DNA of 48,000 nucleotides from positions 1-48,000 of the forward strand of contig CAIIXF020000029.1 of NCBI GenBank assembly GCA_903813345.2, written 5' to 3'. A model generated the notes under the pieces. It saw only the letters and a list, made by a program, of their open reading frames with translations. It was not told the DNA's origin and searched no databases. Below are positions 32,451 to 43,866 of the stretch, piece after piece. Made by a program: the position numbers and the translations under genes. The stretch's first letter is position 1. Each line of letters begins with the position of its first letter. The DNA is from Owenia fusiformis (lineage: Eukaryota; Annelida; Polychaeta; Sabellida; Oweniidae).

Positions 32451-32811
32451 CCGAAGAATATCTTTACTCGTCGCAAGATCCTGGGGAACTCCCTGTAACA
32501 CCCGAGAATTATCAAAAAATTACAAAAGAAACAACACGTAAAAACAAATTGTGCTTTTAAGATATTGTAAGTGTATTGAAGTATTAGGATTCTATATACC
32601 GTTAGAAACCTTGGAATACCAGCTTTACAGGAACTCTATGTATTATGTGTTCCGCGTCGTGTATTCCTTATATGAAACGCTTGAACATGATGAATACTTG
32701 ACGACGAATTAACGCATTTTTGTTTTGTAATCGTATAAAGCATTACGAGTATATGATAACAGAATATTTCATTGTCACTCCGTCTTTAATAAGTAGTAAA
32801 GTGAATATATA

Positions 32812-34193
32812 CACGCCTAACCATCGCGTAAGCAGGCGTCACCGTACAGCGTCAAAAAATACAGTAGTACAGTTTTCTGTACGGTGACGAAAATTAACTG
32901 AATTGAAGCAAAAACTATACTGAGGGTTTTAAAAAGATTAATTAGATGAAAATAAATACGATTTCGGGTGTAATAAAAACAGCATTCTCTTAGGAATGCT
33001 TTTAACTTTCTAATTATGATAAAAGTTTTTCGAGCACTGCTCGGATTTTTTCTGAGTGAATCGGCCCACATAATCGACTCGAGAGAAAAATTGTTTTTTT
33101 TTCACTTTTCGTTTGGTTATTATTTTCCCTGTCGTCTGAGAGTATGGATTATTTTTATGAGAATATGTATTTGTTATCTACACATTTTAGAACAGATGAA
33201 TATTCGGCAAATAATCATTCAGTGTATTTATTTAAAAAAGATCAGAACTGTACGGTGACGCATCAGCTGTACGGTGACGCTTCCTTAGATTTTATGAAGT
33301 GCTCTTAGCTTACTGTTCGAACAAGAGGTAAAGAAGCGTCAGATCTACATGTACATTATCACTGGTAAGTATCAAGCGAAGGTTAGCCGTCACCTTCGCA
33401 TTTAAGATGGCGGACAGGAAGTATTAATTTCGATATTTTTAGTTTTCATGGAATTAACTATTTGAAAGTTGACGTAATGCTTTGGTATCATTTGAACTAA
33501 ACCAGGCTTTTCTCATATGACTAACAAAGAAAGCCTACACAGCCATCTTTACCCCATGCAAGATATTGCATCTTTCATCCTAAAAAGTCACACGTGCAAG
33601 ATGAGATTTACTTGTGACATCCCTTGTTTTAAAACATCAATAACATAGCAACAAGAGAGTTTTTGGTTTCATGATCTTTACCGTATCATACATTTCCAGT
33701 AACCTTCCATTAAGCCGTGGAAGATATCGTTGAACTGTAGCGCCCATGCACTATATATGAACAAATGATCATACTCCAGAGTTTCCATTTCATACAATCT
33801 TAGTCTCATTTAGTTCATCAAAGCATAGCGTCACCGTACAGGTGGTGCGTCACCGTACAAATTTGATCTTTTTGAAATATACATAATGAATGGTTGTTTG
33901 CTGAATCTTCGCCCGTTCTAAAATGTGTAAGTAACAAATACATATTCTCATAAAAAAAATCCGAACAGTGCTCGTAAAACGTTTATCATAATCAGAAAGT
34001 TAAAACCATTTCTAAGATAATGCTGTTTTTATTTCACATGAAATCGTATTAGTTTTCATCAAATTAATTTTTTTTAAACCCTTGTCATAGTTTTTGCTTC
34101 AAAGCAGTTAATTTGCGTTACCGTACAGAAAACTGTACTCCGCTATTTTTTGACGCTGTACGGTGACGCCTGCTAACGCGATGGTAAGGCGTG
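32812..34193. mobile_element. 1.4-kb foldback element with 5-bp target duplication
   Basis: Ends cacgcctaaccatcgcgtaa and the inverted ttaacgcgatggtaaggcgtg-type right end (one or two differences), flanked by atata at 32807-32811 and 34194-34198. The left arm runs to about 33287, the right arm from about 33828. The left arm has ~105 bp (33055-33155) missing from the right, bounded by ggatt.ttttt repeats. The word gtacggtgacg occurs near the outer end and twice at the inner end of the left arm, and in inverted form at matching places in the right arm. No transposase. Confidence 0.75.
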
Positions 34194-34198
34194 ATATA

Positions 34199-35195
34199 GC
34201 CAAAATAGTATATTGTTGAACATAAGATATAAACATTTAAGTGTTTTGGATATCATTTATGACGTCATAACACGACTGATAACAATAGGACGATCTTAAA
34301 AGACTGAATATTTGGACGGTTCTACGTCGTAAAATAGGGAATGTACATTTTTGTACCACTTTTTTATTTTTAAAGTATGGTGCTTTACTAATTATTAATC
34401 TTATTGAAAATTCACAGGCATCAATTTGGCAAGGACAATATTTTGAAAATCAAGTCAAATTTTAAAAATATTTTATCTAAATCCATTAAAATACCCCTCA
34501 AAATAGACTATGCGCAAAAATTAATGTAAAAATGTGCTCTTGTACATTCTTGTACCACTTTTTATATCTGGCTTTACGCAGGGTAAAAGGCCATCAGTAT
34601 ATATTTTGAGGAGATATTCTTTAATTTCGCCATGACAATATTGTCCATATCAAAAATCTTTTTCTTTTGTCTAGTAATAAGAAAGTTAGAAGCAGTTAAC
34701 TTACCCTATGTTTTTTACGCCAAAAAATCTTACACTTTCCCCGAAGAAATCTAATGCGTTCTATACAAAATATTTGAATTGTAACCGTCAATGTGTTTTG
34801 ACGTCATAATTTTTCATGGTCCAGTGAATGTAGGAGCAAATTTTGGAGCATTTTGATCAACGTTTTACCGAAATATTCATGATTTAAGGTATTTTACAAG
34901 GAATTACGTTACATTATTACAACGTTAATTTGCAGTTTCCTCGCATAGAAAACCGTAGAACGCTGCGTTATGCTAGATTTCTAATACATCTTAATGCTAT
35001 AGTCAAAAAGATGAGGGGTTACCCTTCAAAATGATATATAATAGGTTATATAACTCTAATGTACAGCGAAATGGTAAAAGTAGGAATATTAAAAATGGCG
35101 TAAAATAAGCGATATCCCCAGGATCTTGCGACGAGTACTTAGATTTTTCTGACCCTTGAAGTTGACTTGAAGTTGGATCCAGACCCTCGAGACGT
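34199..35195. other. intergenic; short inverted match to 32465-32487
   Basis: The 23-bp stretch at 35115-35137 (tccccaggatcttgcgacga...) is the inverse of 32465-32487. Otherwise AT-rich DNA without recognised genes; ttgtaccactttttatatc-like words recur at about 34351 and 34552. Confidence 0.4.
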
Positions 35196-35402
35196 TCATG
35201 TTGCCACGGCAGTAAGTTCACTCAATGGAGTCAAATTACTCTCCTGGGCGAAGTCCACTAAAAGCTTTGTACAAAGTTTTAGATTTTTCTTCGTATTTTG
35301 ACTGTCTTTACTCTCTAAGAGACTAATAATATCCTCATCTTCAACATTTTTGAAACGGCTAGTGCTAGCGGCGGCCATTTTATCGTCTGATAATGACGTC
35401 AT
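35196..35402 (-). pseudogene. N-terminal fragment resembling Crypton/DUF3504-type proteins
   Basis: A 68-codon frame starting MTSLSDDKMAAASTSRFKNV and continuing EDEDIISLLESKDSQNTKKN then LKLCTKLLVDFAQE. The pattern 'RF..V.dedI..LLe.kds.NTKK.tk' is the one I associate with the N-terminal helical domain of Crypton-derived proteins and related tyrosine recombinases. The second ATG (MAAAS, in aaaATGG context) is the more likely start. The next expected domain is missing: the frame closes after ELTAVAT without a convincing donor. Upstream on this strand are CCAAT-type words and a TGACGTCA at about 35394-35401. It is either the first exon of a decayed element or a remnant; function unproven. Confidence 0.45.
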
Positions 35403-36396
35403 TTTAGTGGAATGCTGGGAATATTATTCACCGGCAATGCATTGCGCGGTGTACAGTTAAAATTATTCACCGCTCGTTGACCAATCAAAATCGAGTATTT
35501 CAACTGACGAGGTACTAACAATAAACATTGTCTAATCTGATCGTCATTCTGATTGGATTATGAAGAGTTCAGGAAGAGTATTTTAACCGAGTTTTGTTGC
35601 ATCCATGAGGTTCTGAATTTTGAAGAAATGTGAACACATTGTCAATAGTCATTTTAGAAAGATTAGGCAGTTTTAACATCTTTACTTTTTATTAATGTTT
35701 TTCATAAGTTAGAATAAATTAATAAAACAGTAAAGTGATAAATAAAAAATACTGGAGCAATTTTGTATCTTGAAACATGTAATATTGTATGAAAACTGTT
35801 CATATTTAGACAGCTTAACTTTTCAAACACGATTGCTCACTTTTCACATTTGGAGCTGTTTACATTTCAAGGTTTCTTAAACGTGTGGGTAAATTGGAGA
35901 TATCAAAAGGATTGAACCGGAAAAGTGCTCAATTGGGAGGTGTTCAGATTAGCCAGGTTTTCAAATAAGCCAGGTGTTCATAGTATATTGGTTTAAAGTA
36001 GCTTAGTCAATGTCTAGAGACATCACTAGTTGTAAACACGCATCTAGTCATGTAAACATTTGGATTCAGTGATCTCCCCAGCATTGAATTGAAGCAAGTT
36101 GGCATCAACTCTAGCTTTTAAAAATATCCACCTGAGAATTCTAGGATAATGTCATTTATGAAATGTCATTTCACCAGCTGCACTCTATGCAGACTGTGCT
36201 ATACCAAAAAGCAGTGCATATATCATGTGCGCAAGGTGAAGATATTAACGGTCATTTTTGAATTAGATTTCGTGATATTTCACTAACTATGCTATCTCGG
36301 CTACTCAATTATGTTCATACATGTGTACAGGTTTCATAATATAAAGGAATTTGTATAAATAGGCGTGTCGTTCATGCCTGGGTCACATCATGGGCT
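35403..36396. other. intergenic with a fragment of an interspersed repeat
   Basis: At 36068-36140 cagtgatctccccagcattg then ccacctgagaattc matches parts of 40567-40720 and 42838-42985. No gene seen. Confidence 0.4.
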
Positions 36397-36530
36397 CTTG
36401 GTCACATATGCTCCGATCCATCGGCCGGCGCCCGGCCGATTGGGTGTTTTTTCAATATTGTATTCGATTTTGAACAAAATACTCAATCGGCCGGGCGCCG
36501 TAGTGAAAATCGGAGCAAATGTGACCAAGG
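36397..36530. repeat. GC-rich hairpin module, copy d
   Basis: cttggtcacatatgctccga ... ccggcgcccggccgattggg mirrored by actcaatcggccgggcgccg ... ggagcaaatgtgaccaag. Near-identical to copy b at 6871-7009, 29 kb away. Confidence 0.72.
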
Positions 36531-36562
36531 CATTACTCTATATTATTACCACCTTGCAGGCA

Positions 36563-36966
36563 CTAGAGGCAATCTGCGCGAGATTCCATTTTTGGTTCGG
36601 TTTTTAGCGCATGCGCATCAAATCCAGCAATGTAATTGGTTCAAATTTTTATCACGCATGCACAATCGATAACTAATAAGAACATTTAATTTGAGATAGA
36701 TGTCACTTACGTTCATTATTTCACAGCAGTCCCTACCCACGATGCACCATATAGAGCGGGAATATTTTTGTTAAGTGTCAAAACAAAAAGTATACACCCA
36801 GAACAAATGTAATGACATAATATCAATAGCCCCGGATTTGTAGACGTGTGTTGTACAAACTTAAACCGATCCGATGGCAGAAAAGCACTTTGAATCATGG
36901 GAATGAAGTACTTCCTTTAATGAAAAACCGAACCAAGTAAAAACCGAATCTCGCGCAGATTGCCCC
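36563..36966. mobile_element. TIR element with ggcaatctgcgcgagatt ends
   Basis: aggcaatctgcgcgagattc and tttggttcggtttttagc at the left; aaaaccgaaccaagtaaaaa and ccgaatctcgcgcagattgc at the right. The arms overlap for ~40 bp; flanking ccttgcagg-like words lie on both sides. Non-coding MITE-type element of about 400 bp. Confidence 0.6.
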
Positions 36967-37818
36967 GACTCCTTGCAGGGCCTGTTCTAGGGGTTTTAGT
37001 ACTAGTTGAGAAGGCATTCAAATTGCTATATTGACGTGAGCAATATTGTGTCGGGCGTTAATGACTTTAGTCGGGCAATAATGACATTATCCGCCCGGCT
37101 ATGTTTCCCGGGAAAAGTGATATCGTTCAGTGCGTAAGATTTTCTATTTCAAAAGAAGAGGCTCGATAGAGAGAGCTTTCTAGACGAGTGCAACTTTTTT
37201 TATTTTCTACACGATCATTATGGAATTTTCAGACAATATCGGAGGTGTGATGAATTTTTATATTCTAAAATATTATTTTTGAATTATGAAAAACGCATTT
37301 AGTATAACTTTTTTGGCGAAGCGATGAACTTCCATCTTATATTTTGTACCGTTTCTTAGTGCGTAAATAGAATCAGAAGCACTCGATGCCCGACACACAT
37401 CAAACCCGTGCTCAAATGTAACACGGGTTTAGCACCCGTGCTCAAAATGTAGCACGGGTTCGAGTCGAATCTAGGCGCTCCTAGCCCGTGCTATAAATCC
37501 AACCAATCAGGGCGCTCCAAACCCGTGCTATTTTGGGGATCAGTTATTGTGTAATACTGACTGTCCTTGAAATTGGATGGTGTAACAGAATGACCGGTCC
37601 CTCGCTGGCCATTACGCGGAAATATCCAACTCAAATTTTGTACCGTTAGTTTGTAATCGATATAGCCGATTTGAAGGTAAGAAGTTGCTCAAAGTAAACA
37701 AGACTAAGCGAGGATCAAACAGGGTAATGTTTTTGACTCATAAATTCCACATTCAACGAGTAATTTTCCCGTAAAGTGAGTATTATGAATTATCGCCCAT
37801 TGATTTTGATTTTCCCAT
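36967..37818. other. intergenic with clustered acccgtgct motifs
   Basis: At 37395-37535 aacccgtgct and agcacgggtt occur six or more times in both orientations. At 37046-37086 two gtcgggc-aatgac words recur. No gene seen. Confidence 0.45.
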
Positions 37819-39351
37819 AATTTCACTGTTTTTATCCGTCAGTAAAACCTAAAAAAATAAGAATTTCAAAAGATCATTATGCAATAATATGTGGAAAATA
37901 TATTCCTATTGTACATAAATGACTTTCGTTTATCTTGAATTAGTTCTAGTTTGGCTCATAAAGTGTGTGGCCTCTTATTTTGATGCTTCTCGAGACCCTA
38001 CATGTATCTGTTGCAAGACTTATGCCTGGCACAACCGTCACCCTGTTATTAGTATATCTTTATGTTGCGCAATGATCCGAGACCCTATCTGTTGCAAGAC
38101 TAACGCCTGGCGTAACCATCACCATGTTATTCAGTGTTTTTAAGTAGCGCAAGGATCCTGCCATGACCGTGGTAAATGGTAATGTTATCGTGAAAGGTTG
38201 GTATAACCGCGACAATGCTGTATTATATTGCAATGCCTGCCATGACCGTGACAATGTAATATAGTTTTGCAAAGCTTGGCATGACCGTGACAATGTAATA
38301 TAGGTACTGCAAGGCCTGGCATGACCGTGGCAATGTAATATACTGTAGTACTGCAAGGCGTGGTATGACCATGACAATGTTATATAGTTCTGCAAGGCCT
38401 GGCATGACCGTGACAATGTAATATAGTATTGCAAGTTCAGGTATGAGAGTGGTAACTGCTAATGTAGAAATTTACGATTAGAACTGCTATAACTGTGACA
38501 ATGTGTATTGCAAAGCCTGGCATGACCGTGGCAATGTAATTTAGTACTGCAAGGCCTGGCATGGCCGTGACAATATAATTTGTGGTAATGTAGAAATTTA
38601 GGCTTAGTCCTACTATGACCGTTATAATGTATTGCAATGACTAGTAAATATGTATGACATTAATGCCAGGAATATCCTTAACAATTTTAAGTGATCGTCA
38701 TTACAATTAAATAGTTTAATACTATGATCATGGTGTTTAACTACCTTAATCATGTCAAAATCAAAATTACTACTATACATTAATATTCACATTCGCTTAT
38801 AAAACACAATAAAGCCTACGGTCGCGCCAGGCTTCCACGATAACACTTCCAGGGTCATGACAGGCCTTGCAATATCACATACCTTCACATATTTAAGGAA
38901 GTTAATCATTACAATGCCACTAAATGCTATTTAATATAACCATTGTCACAGTCATATCGTGCCATAACATTACCACGGTGGTGACAAGCCTTGCAATATA
39001 GTATAGCATTGTCACGGTTATACCAGGCTTTCGCGATAACACTACCACGGCCATGGCAAGATCCTTGCGAAACTTAAAAACACTTAATAACATGGTGACG
39101 GTTGTGCCAGGCATAAGTCTTGCAATAGATAGCATGTGTCTCTGCCATAGTATTTTCAAAAGGATACTTTGTAACATGGCTGAAATTCATTATAAGAGGG
39201 CACAGGCTTATTGCACAAAACAGAACTAAATAATCTAAAATATACAAATGTCATTCATGTACAATATGAATATACTTTTCCAAATATTATTGCACAATGG
39301 TCTCCTGATTTCTTATTTTTTGGGTTCTACTGACGAAATAAAACTGAAATG
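37819..39351. mobile_element. palindromic element family, long copy with minisatellite arms
   Basis: Ends and outer arms match 28840-29226 (atttcactgttttta...taaaaaaataag at left; cttattttttgggttctact ... ataaaactgaaat at right). Inside, the left half carries about a dozen units of a ~40-bp repeat (gcaaggcctggcatgaccgt then gacaatgtaatatagt), and the right half (38800-39130) carries the same repeat in inverted orientation (attgtcacggttataccagg, ggccatggcaagatccttgc). The whole 1.5 kb is thus an imperfect palindrome centred near 38650. No transposase. Confidence 0.7.
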
Positions 39352-39419
39352 GGCTGTAGTTCCCTAAGAGGCTCTAAGAGATCTCTTGTGTTAACTTACG
39401 TCTTGTTTAAGCTTATCTC

Positions 39420-39500
39420 CAAAATGTGGAGTTGATCAGCCAGCCACCCAGCCATCCAGCCAGCCAGCAAGCCAGCCAGCAAGCCACTTACTCAGACACT
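39420..39500. repeat. ccag/ccagcaag microsatellite
   Basis: About 60 bp of imperfect agcc/agcaagcc units at 39434-39490, followed by cactca-rich DNA. Confidence 0.7.
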
Positions 39501-41535
39501 TAGTAAGTCACTCACTTCCTTAAAGTCATTCTCTCACTCTCATTCAGGAGTTCACTTACTCATTCACGCTCTCAATCAGTCTCTCTATGTGAGAGTTCAT
39601 ATGTTGGAATATTGACTAAAATAATCTTATTTCATTTGGAATTATTCACAATTGCTGTTTTCTACTTTTTGAGTTTAAAAGGGGAATGTAGTATTATCAT
39701 TGAGTGTTTTAGAGATCTCTTAATTTCAACAAATGAATTTATTAATAGAGAAACATGTGAATCCATTGAGGATTGCATCAAAATACCAAACATACATACT
39801 CAAAAATAGCAAGAGCTGCTCAAATGTTTTAGATCTAAATTATGAACCCCATTTTGTACTTTTAGAAGATGAATGTATGTCTGAGATAAGAAGTTTAAGA
39901 AGAGGACTATTATGTGAGTATTAAAAATATATCCATTCTGAATTTTCCTACATTTCCAAGAGTTTTCATAAGCAGTGATTCTTATTAATCACAACCTTAA
40001 TTCTATTGACTTAATGTACTCTTTGGGGGTGCCTTAGTCCTTAATGCGTCTCCCTATCTTTTGAATGTATTGTTAGAAAGATATTCTGTGTGCAATGATG
40101 ATGTGGAAATGATGACTGCATAAGGTTTCAGAGATTCTTGGGAAGATGTTCTCAGCCTGGCAACCTAACACTATTCAGTACATCTTTTGAAACTAAAAAA
40201 TTGAGGAAGCTGTAAATGTGATGTTGATTTTTTTATTAATCAGATGGTTTCCATAAAGTTATGTTATTTTAAGTCATGTTTTTAATTGATCTGCATTTGT
40301 AACCATTAATTAAAGACCAAGAGTTTCTTCTATTTAATGGCATATTTGAATTCTATATGTTGTTTTCTAGCAATAGAGCTAGCTTCATTTACTTTTACTC
40401 AAATTCTCAAATTTTTAAGTCTTCTGAAAAAGCTCAAGCTAAATCCCCATTTACACAATGTTGAAAACCTTTAAAGATTAGAAATTCATTTACTCTTATA
40501 AGTGTCACAATTTTAATAATAAATCACAATACATATGTCAATAAGTTCATATGATTAGATTCAACTTGCAGTGATCTCCCCAGCATAAAGCAAGATGGGC
40601 GCATCAACCACCTGAGATTTTGAAAATATGATTGCACCCACCTGAAAGTCAGTCTGCACCCACCTAAAAATGAAAAAAATCATTGGCATATTTCCACAAA
40701 TTTTTGTCTAATTTTATCAAGTGTTACTGAGTTTATTTATCAACTCACAAATTTGTGTAAAGGATGAGTCTGGATATATGCCCTTTTGGTCCCTCGGTTA
40801 AATGTATGTGATAAGTATATTTACTATTTCATGAGTTTTAATGCAAAATAAACCCCCTGCTGAGAGTCAAAATAAGTAACAGAAAACAATCAATAATTAT
40901 CATAGAAAAAACACCAATGGCAACCTGTATGGCATATAAAATAGAAATAACTTAAAGACCATGAAGAATTAAAAAGAAAATCATTTTTTTAAATATATGT
41001 TAGGATTTAATTCTTTTTCAAACTTTGGGAATTTTCCGCCATTTCAATTTGAAGGGGGAAAAACAAGATAGCTGCCATTTGATGTAAGAAATATCAAAAC
41101 AAAAGTAGCTTCACTTTCACAATGAGCAATGGCATTTTCTCAATGAGCACAGTTTTCTGGTTTAGGTTTAGACATATAACTCCCCTATCCATTCAATCCT
41201 CCTCTGTTCAATTTTGATTGTATTTTATATTAGTTTTACTTTAATAAGCCAGCAATGACATTATTTTTGTGAGAATATAAGTTTTGTCAAAATAATCCCA
41301 AAATTGAGCTTTGTACAATTTAGAAGCATCAATAATGCCAACAAGTATTTTGAACATTCATGTTCATTAAATTCTGTTCAATTTCCCTCTGATTTGTTGC
41401 CATGATGACATGTTATGACATCATCCTGAAACACTTAACCATTCTTTACTAAAGCTTTTAAACACTTGTTTTTCAATCAGGATCAATTATTTTTCATTAG
41501 AGGTCCAAACAATATGTATAATGTTTTATTTCCAG
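39501..41535. other. intergenic or intron upstream of the nesprin-like exons
   Basis: AT-rich. An open stretch at 39733-39918 followed by GTGAGT could be an unrecognised exon but shows no family resemblance. At 40567-40720 lies an interspersed repeat copy (cagtgatctccccagcataa, gcacccacctgaaa) shared with 42838-42985 and 36068. Confidence 0.4.
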
Positions 41536-41660
41536 ACTGCACCAAGAGAGATGATAGTGTATGGATCAGAGCTTGACTCTATGAGTGAGAATGGGTAGAG
41601 CGTATCAGCAAGCATATCTAACACCAGAGGAGCCAACCTTGCCTCAAAGATAATTGCCAG
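41536..41660 (+). pseudogene. nesprin-like spectrin-repeat exon a, with in-frame TAG
   Basis: A 125-bp exon between tatttccag and GCCAG|GTATTT, phase 0 to 2. It codes TAPREMIVYGSELDSMSENG, then TAG (41596-41598), then SVSASISNTRGANLASKIIA. The terminal AG joins the first G of the next exon to give ...IARYHALLVSS, a typical spectrin-repeat helix start, so frame and splice phase are right on both sides of the stop. A single C-to-T change of CAG could explain it. Confidence 0.6.
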
Positions 41661-41682
41661 GTATTTTGCAAAGATCTGTTAT

Positions 41683-42143
41683 CACTGGTGATCCACTCGG
41701 AACGTCAAAGGTACAATTTTTCTTTTTTCCTTATTTCACATGTTGTAGGCAGAATTCCCACAACATTTTAATCACAATGTATATCACAATCATATGTTTA
41801 AGAAAGAAAACAACAGAATAGGCGATTTAATTCCTCACTTAAATTACAGAAACAATATTTCGAAAAACAGTTAAGATTCGCAATTTTAACCCATATCGTT
41901 TATGTAAATTAAGTGAGGAATTAAATTGACGATTCTGTTGTCTTCTGATCTATTTTTTCGCAAACATGTACCTTTTATAAAACATGTGATACTGATACAC
42001 GTTTGTGTGAAAAAATGTCATGGGGATTCTGCCTACAAGGCGCGAAATAAGAAAAAAAGAAAAATCGTACCTTTGACGTTCCAACATTTTGTTACCCAAA
42101 CGAACTGTTTCGTTAACCAGCGTAATCGAGCGGATCCCCAGTG
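41683..42143. mobile_element. TIR element in the intron between exons a and b
   Basis: cactggtgatccactcggaa, cgtcaaaggtacaattttt and ccttatttca at the left are mirrored by tgaataag-type, aaaaatcgtacctttgacg and gagcggatccccagtg at the right. The right arm has an extra ~45 bp. An inner pair, ggcgatttaattcctcactt and aagtgaggaattaaattgac, also matches, so arms extend to the centre. Confidence 0.6.
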
Positions 42144-42396
42144 TGTTATGTATATGACAAAAAAAGTGAATTTGTAATATTTTGGATATAAAGGGTGTAA
42201 AATTGCAATAGTGTACAGGTGTGCAGGCCCAACTTTATTCTTGTTTTATTTTCTCACTTTTTTGATGAATATGGAGTGCATTTAAAGACAACTAGCTTCA
42301 AACCTTCATAAAACTACATGCAACTGGGTCTTAGTCATCATAAAAACATGTCATTCCTCAAACACAATGAGTAACACTTAATTGTCCCATCTGTAG

Positions 42397-42592
42397 GTAC
42401 CATGCACTACTAGTTAGTAGCTGTAAGAAACAGTTTAGGAAACAGGAAAAGGCTGTGAGTGAACATGAGGGCTATGGAAGACTAAACAAGGCTTTGCAAC
42501 AGAGCCTAGATGACCTCGAGGCCAAACTTAGTAGCAATACATTCACACAGGGGGACCGATCAGCTGTGCATGCTAAATTACAGAATGTCCAG
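42397..42592 (+). CDS. nesprin-like spectrin-repeat exon b
   Basis: A 196-bp exon between ccatctgtag and CAG|GTATGT, phase 2 to 0. It codes YHALLVSSCKKQFRKQEKAV, SEHEGYGRLNKALQQSLDDL and EAKLSSNTFTQGDRSAVHAK plus LQNVQ, without stops. The RY.aLL.s.K start, the SEHE motif and the GD+.a...KL..vQ end are characteristic of spectrin repeats in nesprin-1/2 (SYNE), giant actin-to-nuclear-envelope linkers. The intact frame contrasts with its neighbours. Nesprin is the best guess; another spectrin-family protein is possible. Confidence 0.7.
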
Positions 42593-42837
42593 GTATGTTC
42601 AATGAAAGTCTGAATCTTTATCTCAATGAATGATTTTAATATTTAATTTCCAAACATTTTGTTATGTATTCATTTCAGAACTTACTGTCTTAACGAAGAA
42701 GAAAATCATAAGCTTAGAGCTAAATCACCCAAAGTTACATTAAATCACAAAGTCTCATATTTTATACACATCTCACTGACATTATCCACAAATTTGTTCA
42801 AGTCACTGCCATATACAATGCATACAGTTATCTGCTC

Positions 42838-42985
42838 AGCATTAAAGCAAGAAGGCATAGCACCCACCTGAGAATTTTAAAACCGGCTTAATTTCATCTT
42901 CCTAAAAATTCATTTGCACCCACTTAAAAATGAGAAAAATAATGAAAAATGGGCATAGTTTTACCAGTTTTGGTCTGATTTGTGA
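42838..42985. repeat. interspersed repeat copy (SINE-like)
   Basis: agcattaaagcaagaaggca, cacccacctgagaatttt and gcacccacttaaaaatgaga align with 40567-40720 and in part 36068-36140. Non-coding. Confidence 0.5.
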
Positions 42986-43344
42986 AAATGAGAATTTTGC
43001 ACCAACTTGATAAAGTCTGGTGCCTGATAATAAAAAATCCTAAAAATATGGCAAATTGCCATGTTTCTAGTTTTATAGTCACTTCAATTGATTCAATGTA
43101 GCAATTTGTGACATTGATTTATAGGAATCAGATATATGATAATTATGTAAGTTTGGTCGATCTTTCCATTGATATATTAAACTTGATACCATCTATTTTG
43201 ATTTTGGCTGTAGAGGGGGGGGGGTCAGGGCTTATTTGACAGTTAAGAATAGCATTTTAGAGTCATATTACCATTTGAATTTTGGAAGCTACTCTAGCTT
43301 TATCAATATGCAAATCTAAAATTTTATGAATCATGTTTTCACAG

Positions 43345-43552
43345 AACACAAGTAATTTTTTGAATGGAACCCCTGAAGGACTTACAATTTCGCATATATC
43401 TTTTGAAGCTGACACTAATGAGTGAGAAAAGTTTGGTAGACAGAAGGAGGGAGAAATTCTCAGAGTTGCAGACACAGAGTGGTGACCCTCATTTTACCTG
43501 AGAGAAGAACCTTGTTGTTGAGAGATACCACATGCTTCTCGACAAAGTGGAG
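43345..43552 (+). pseudogene. nesprin-like exon c, broken
   Basis: Between ttttcacag and GTGGAG|GTATGA. The opening frame gives NTSNFLNGTPEGLTISHISF (TPEG is usual in nesprin repeats) and meets TGA near 43421, where a Trp is expected. The closing frame gives NLVVERYHMLLDKVE but has a TGA at 43496. The length of 208 bp leaves one extra base between two phase-0 ends, so a frameshift is present too. Confidence 0.5.
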
Positions 43553-43629
43553 GTATGATCTAGAGATACTTTATATGATGCACTGTTACATTTGGTAATT
43601 TTAATATTACTGGTACAAAAATAAACTTC

Positions 43630-43765
43630 CAACATTGAGGATGAGTTGACTATAGGATCAATTGCCTAATGGATGAGTTGTCTTGGGGATCAATTGACTT
43701 TGGGATGAGTTGGTTCTTGGCAACCAGTTGTCTTGGAAATCAGTTGTCATGTGGACTAATTGATC
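43630..43765. repeat. short irregular tandem repeat (gatgagttgtcttggggatcaattg type)
   Basis: About six units of 20-25 bp alternating gatgagttg and gatcaattg words. Non-coding, in an intron. Confidence 0.5.
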
Positions 43766-43866
43766 CTGCAATCTATCGTGTACAAATGTATATGTAAATC
43801 AGGGTGTTTGTTCTTGCAAATGGATATCCATTTGATCTCATTTCTTTGATCTGATCTCTCTTTAAG

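Noticed and set aside
32007-32498. 163-codon frame as a gene
   Set aside because: Composed of low-complexity ggcc words and one arm of a hairpin; no domain, no conserved pattern.
38060-38637. - strand frames of 60-124 codons rich in YITLS/IVTVMPG
   Set aside because: Products of the ~40-bp minisatellite in the palindromic element.
39733-39924. Open stretch ending before GTGAGT as an exon
   Set aside because: Donor looks good but there is no acceptor of quality and no family resemblance.
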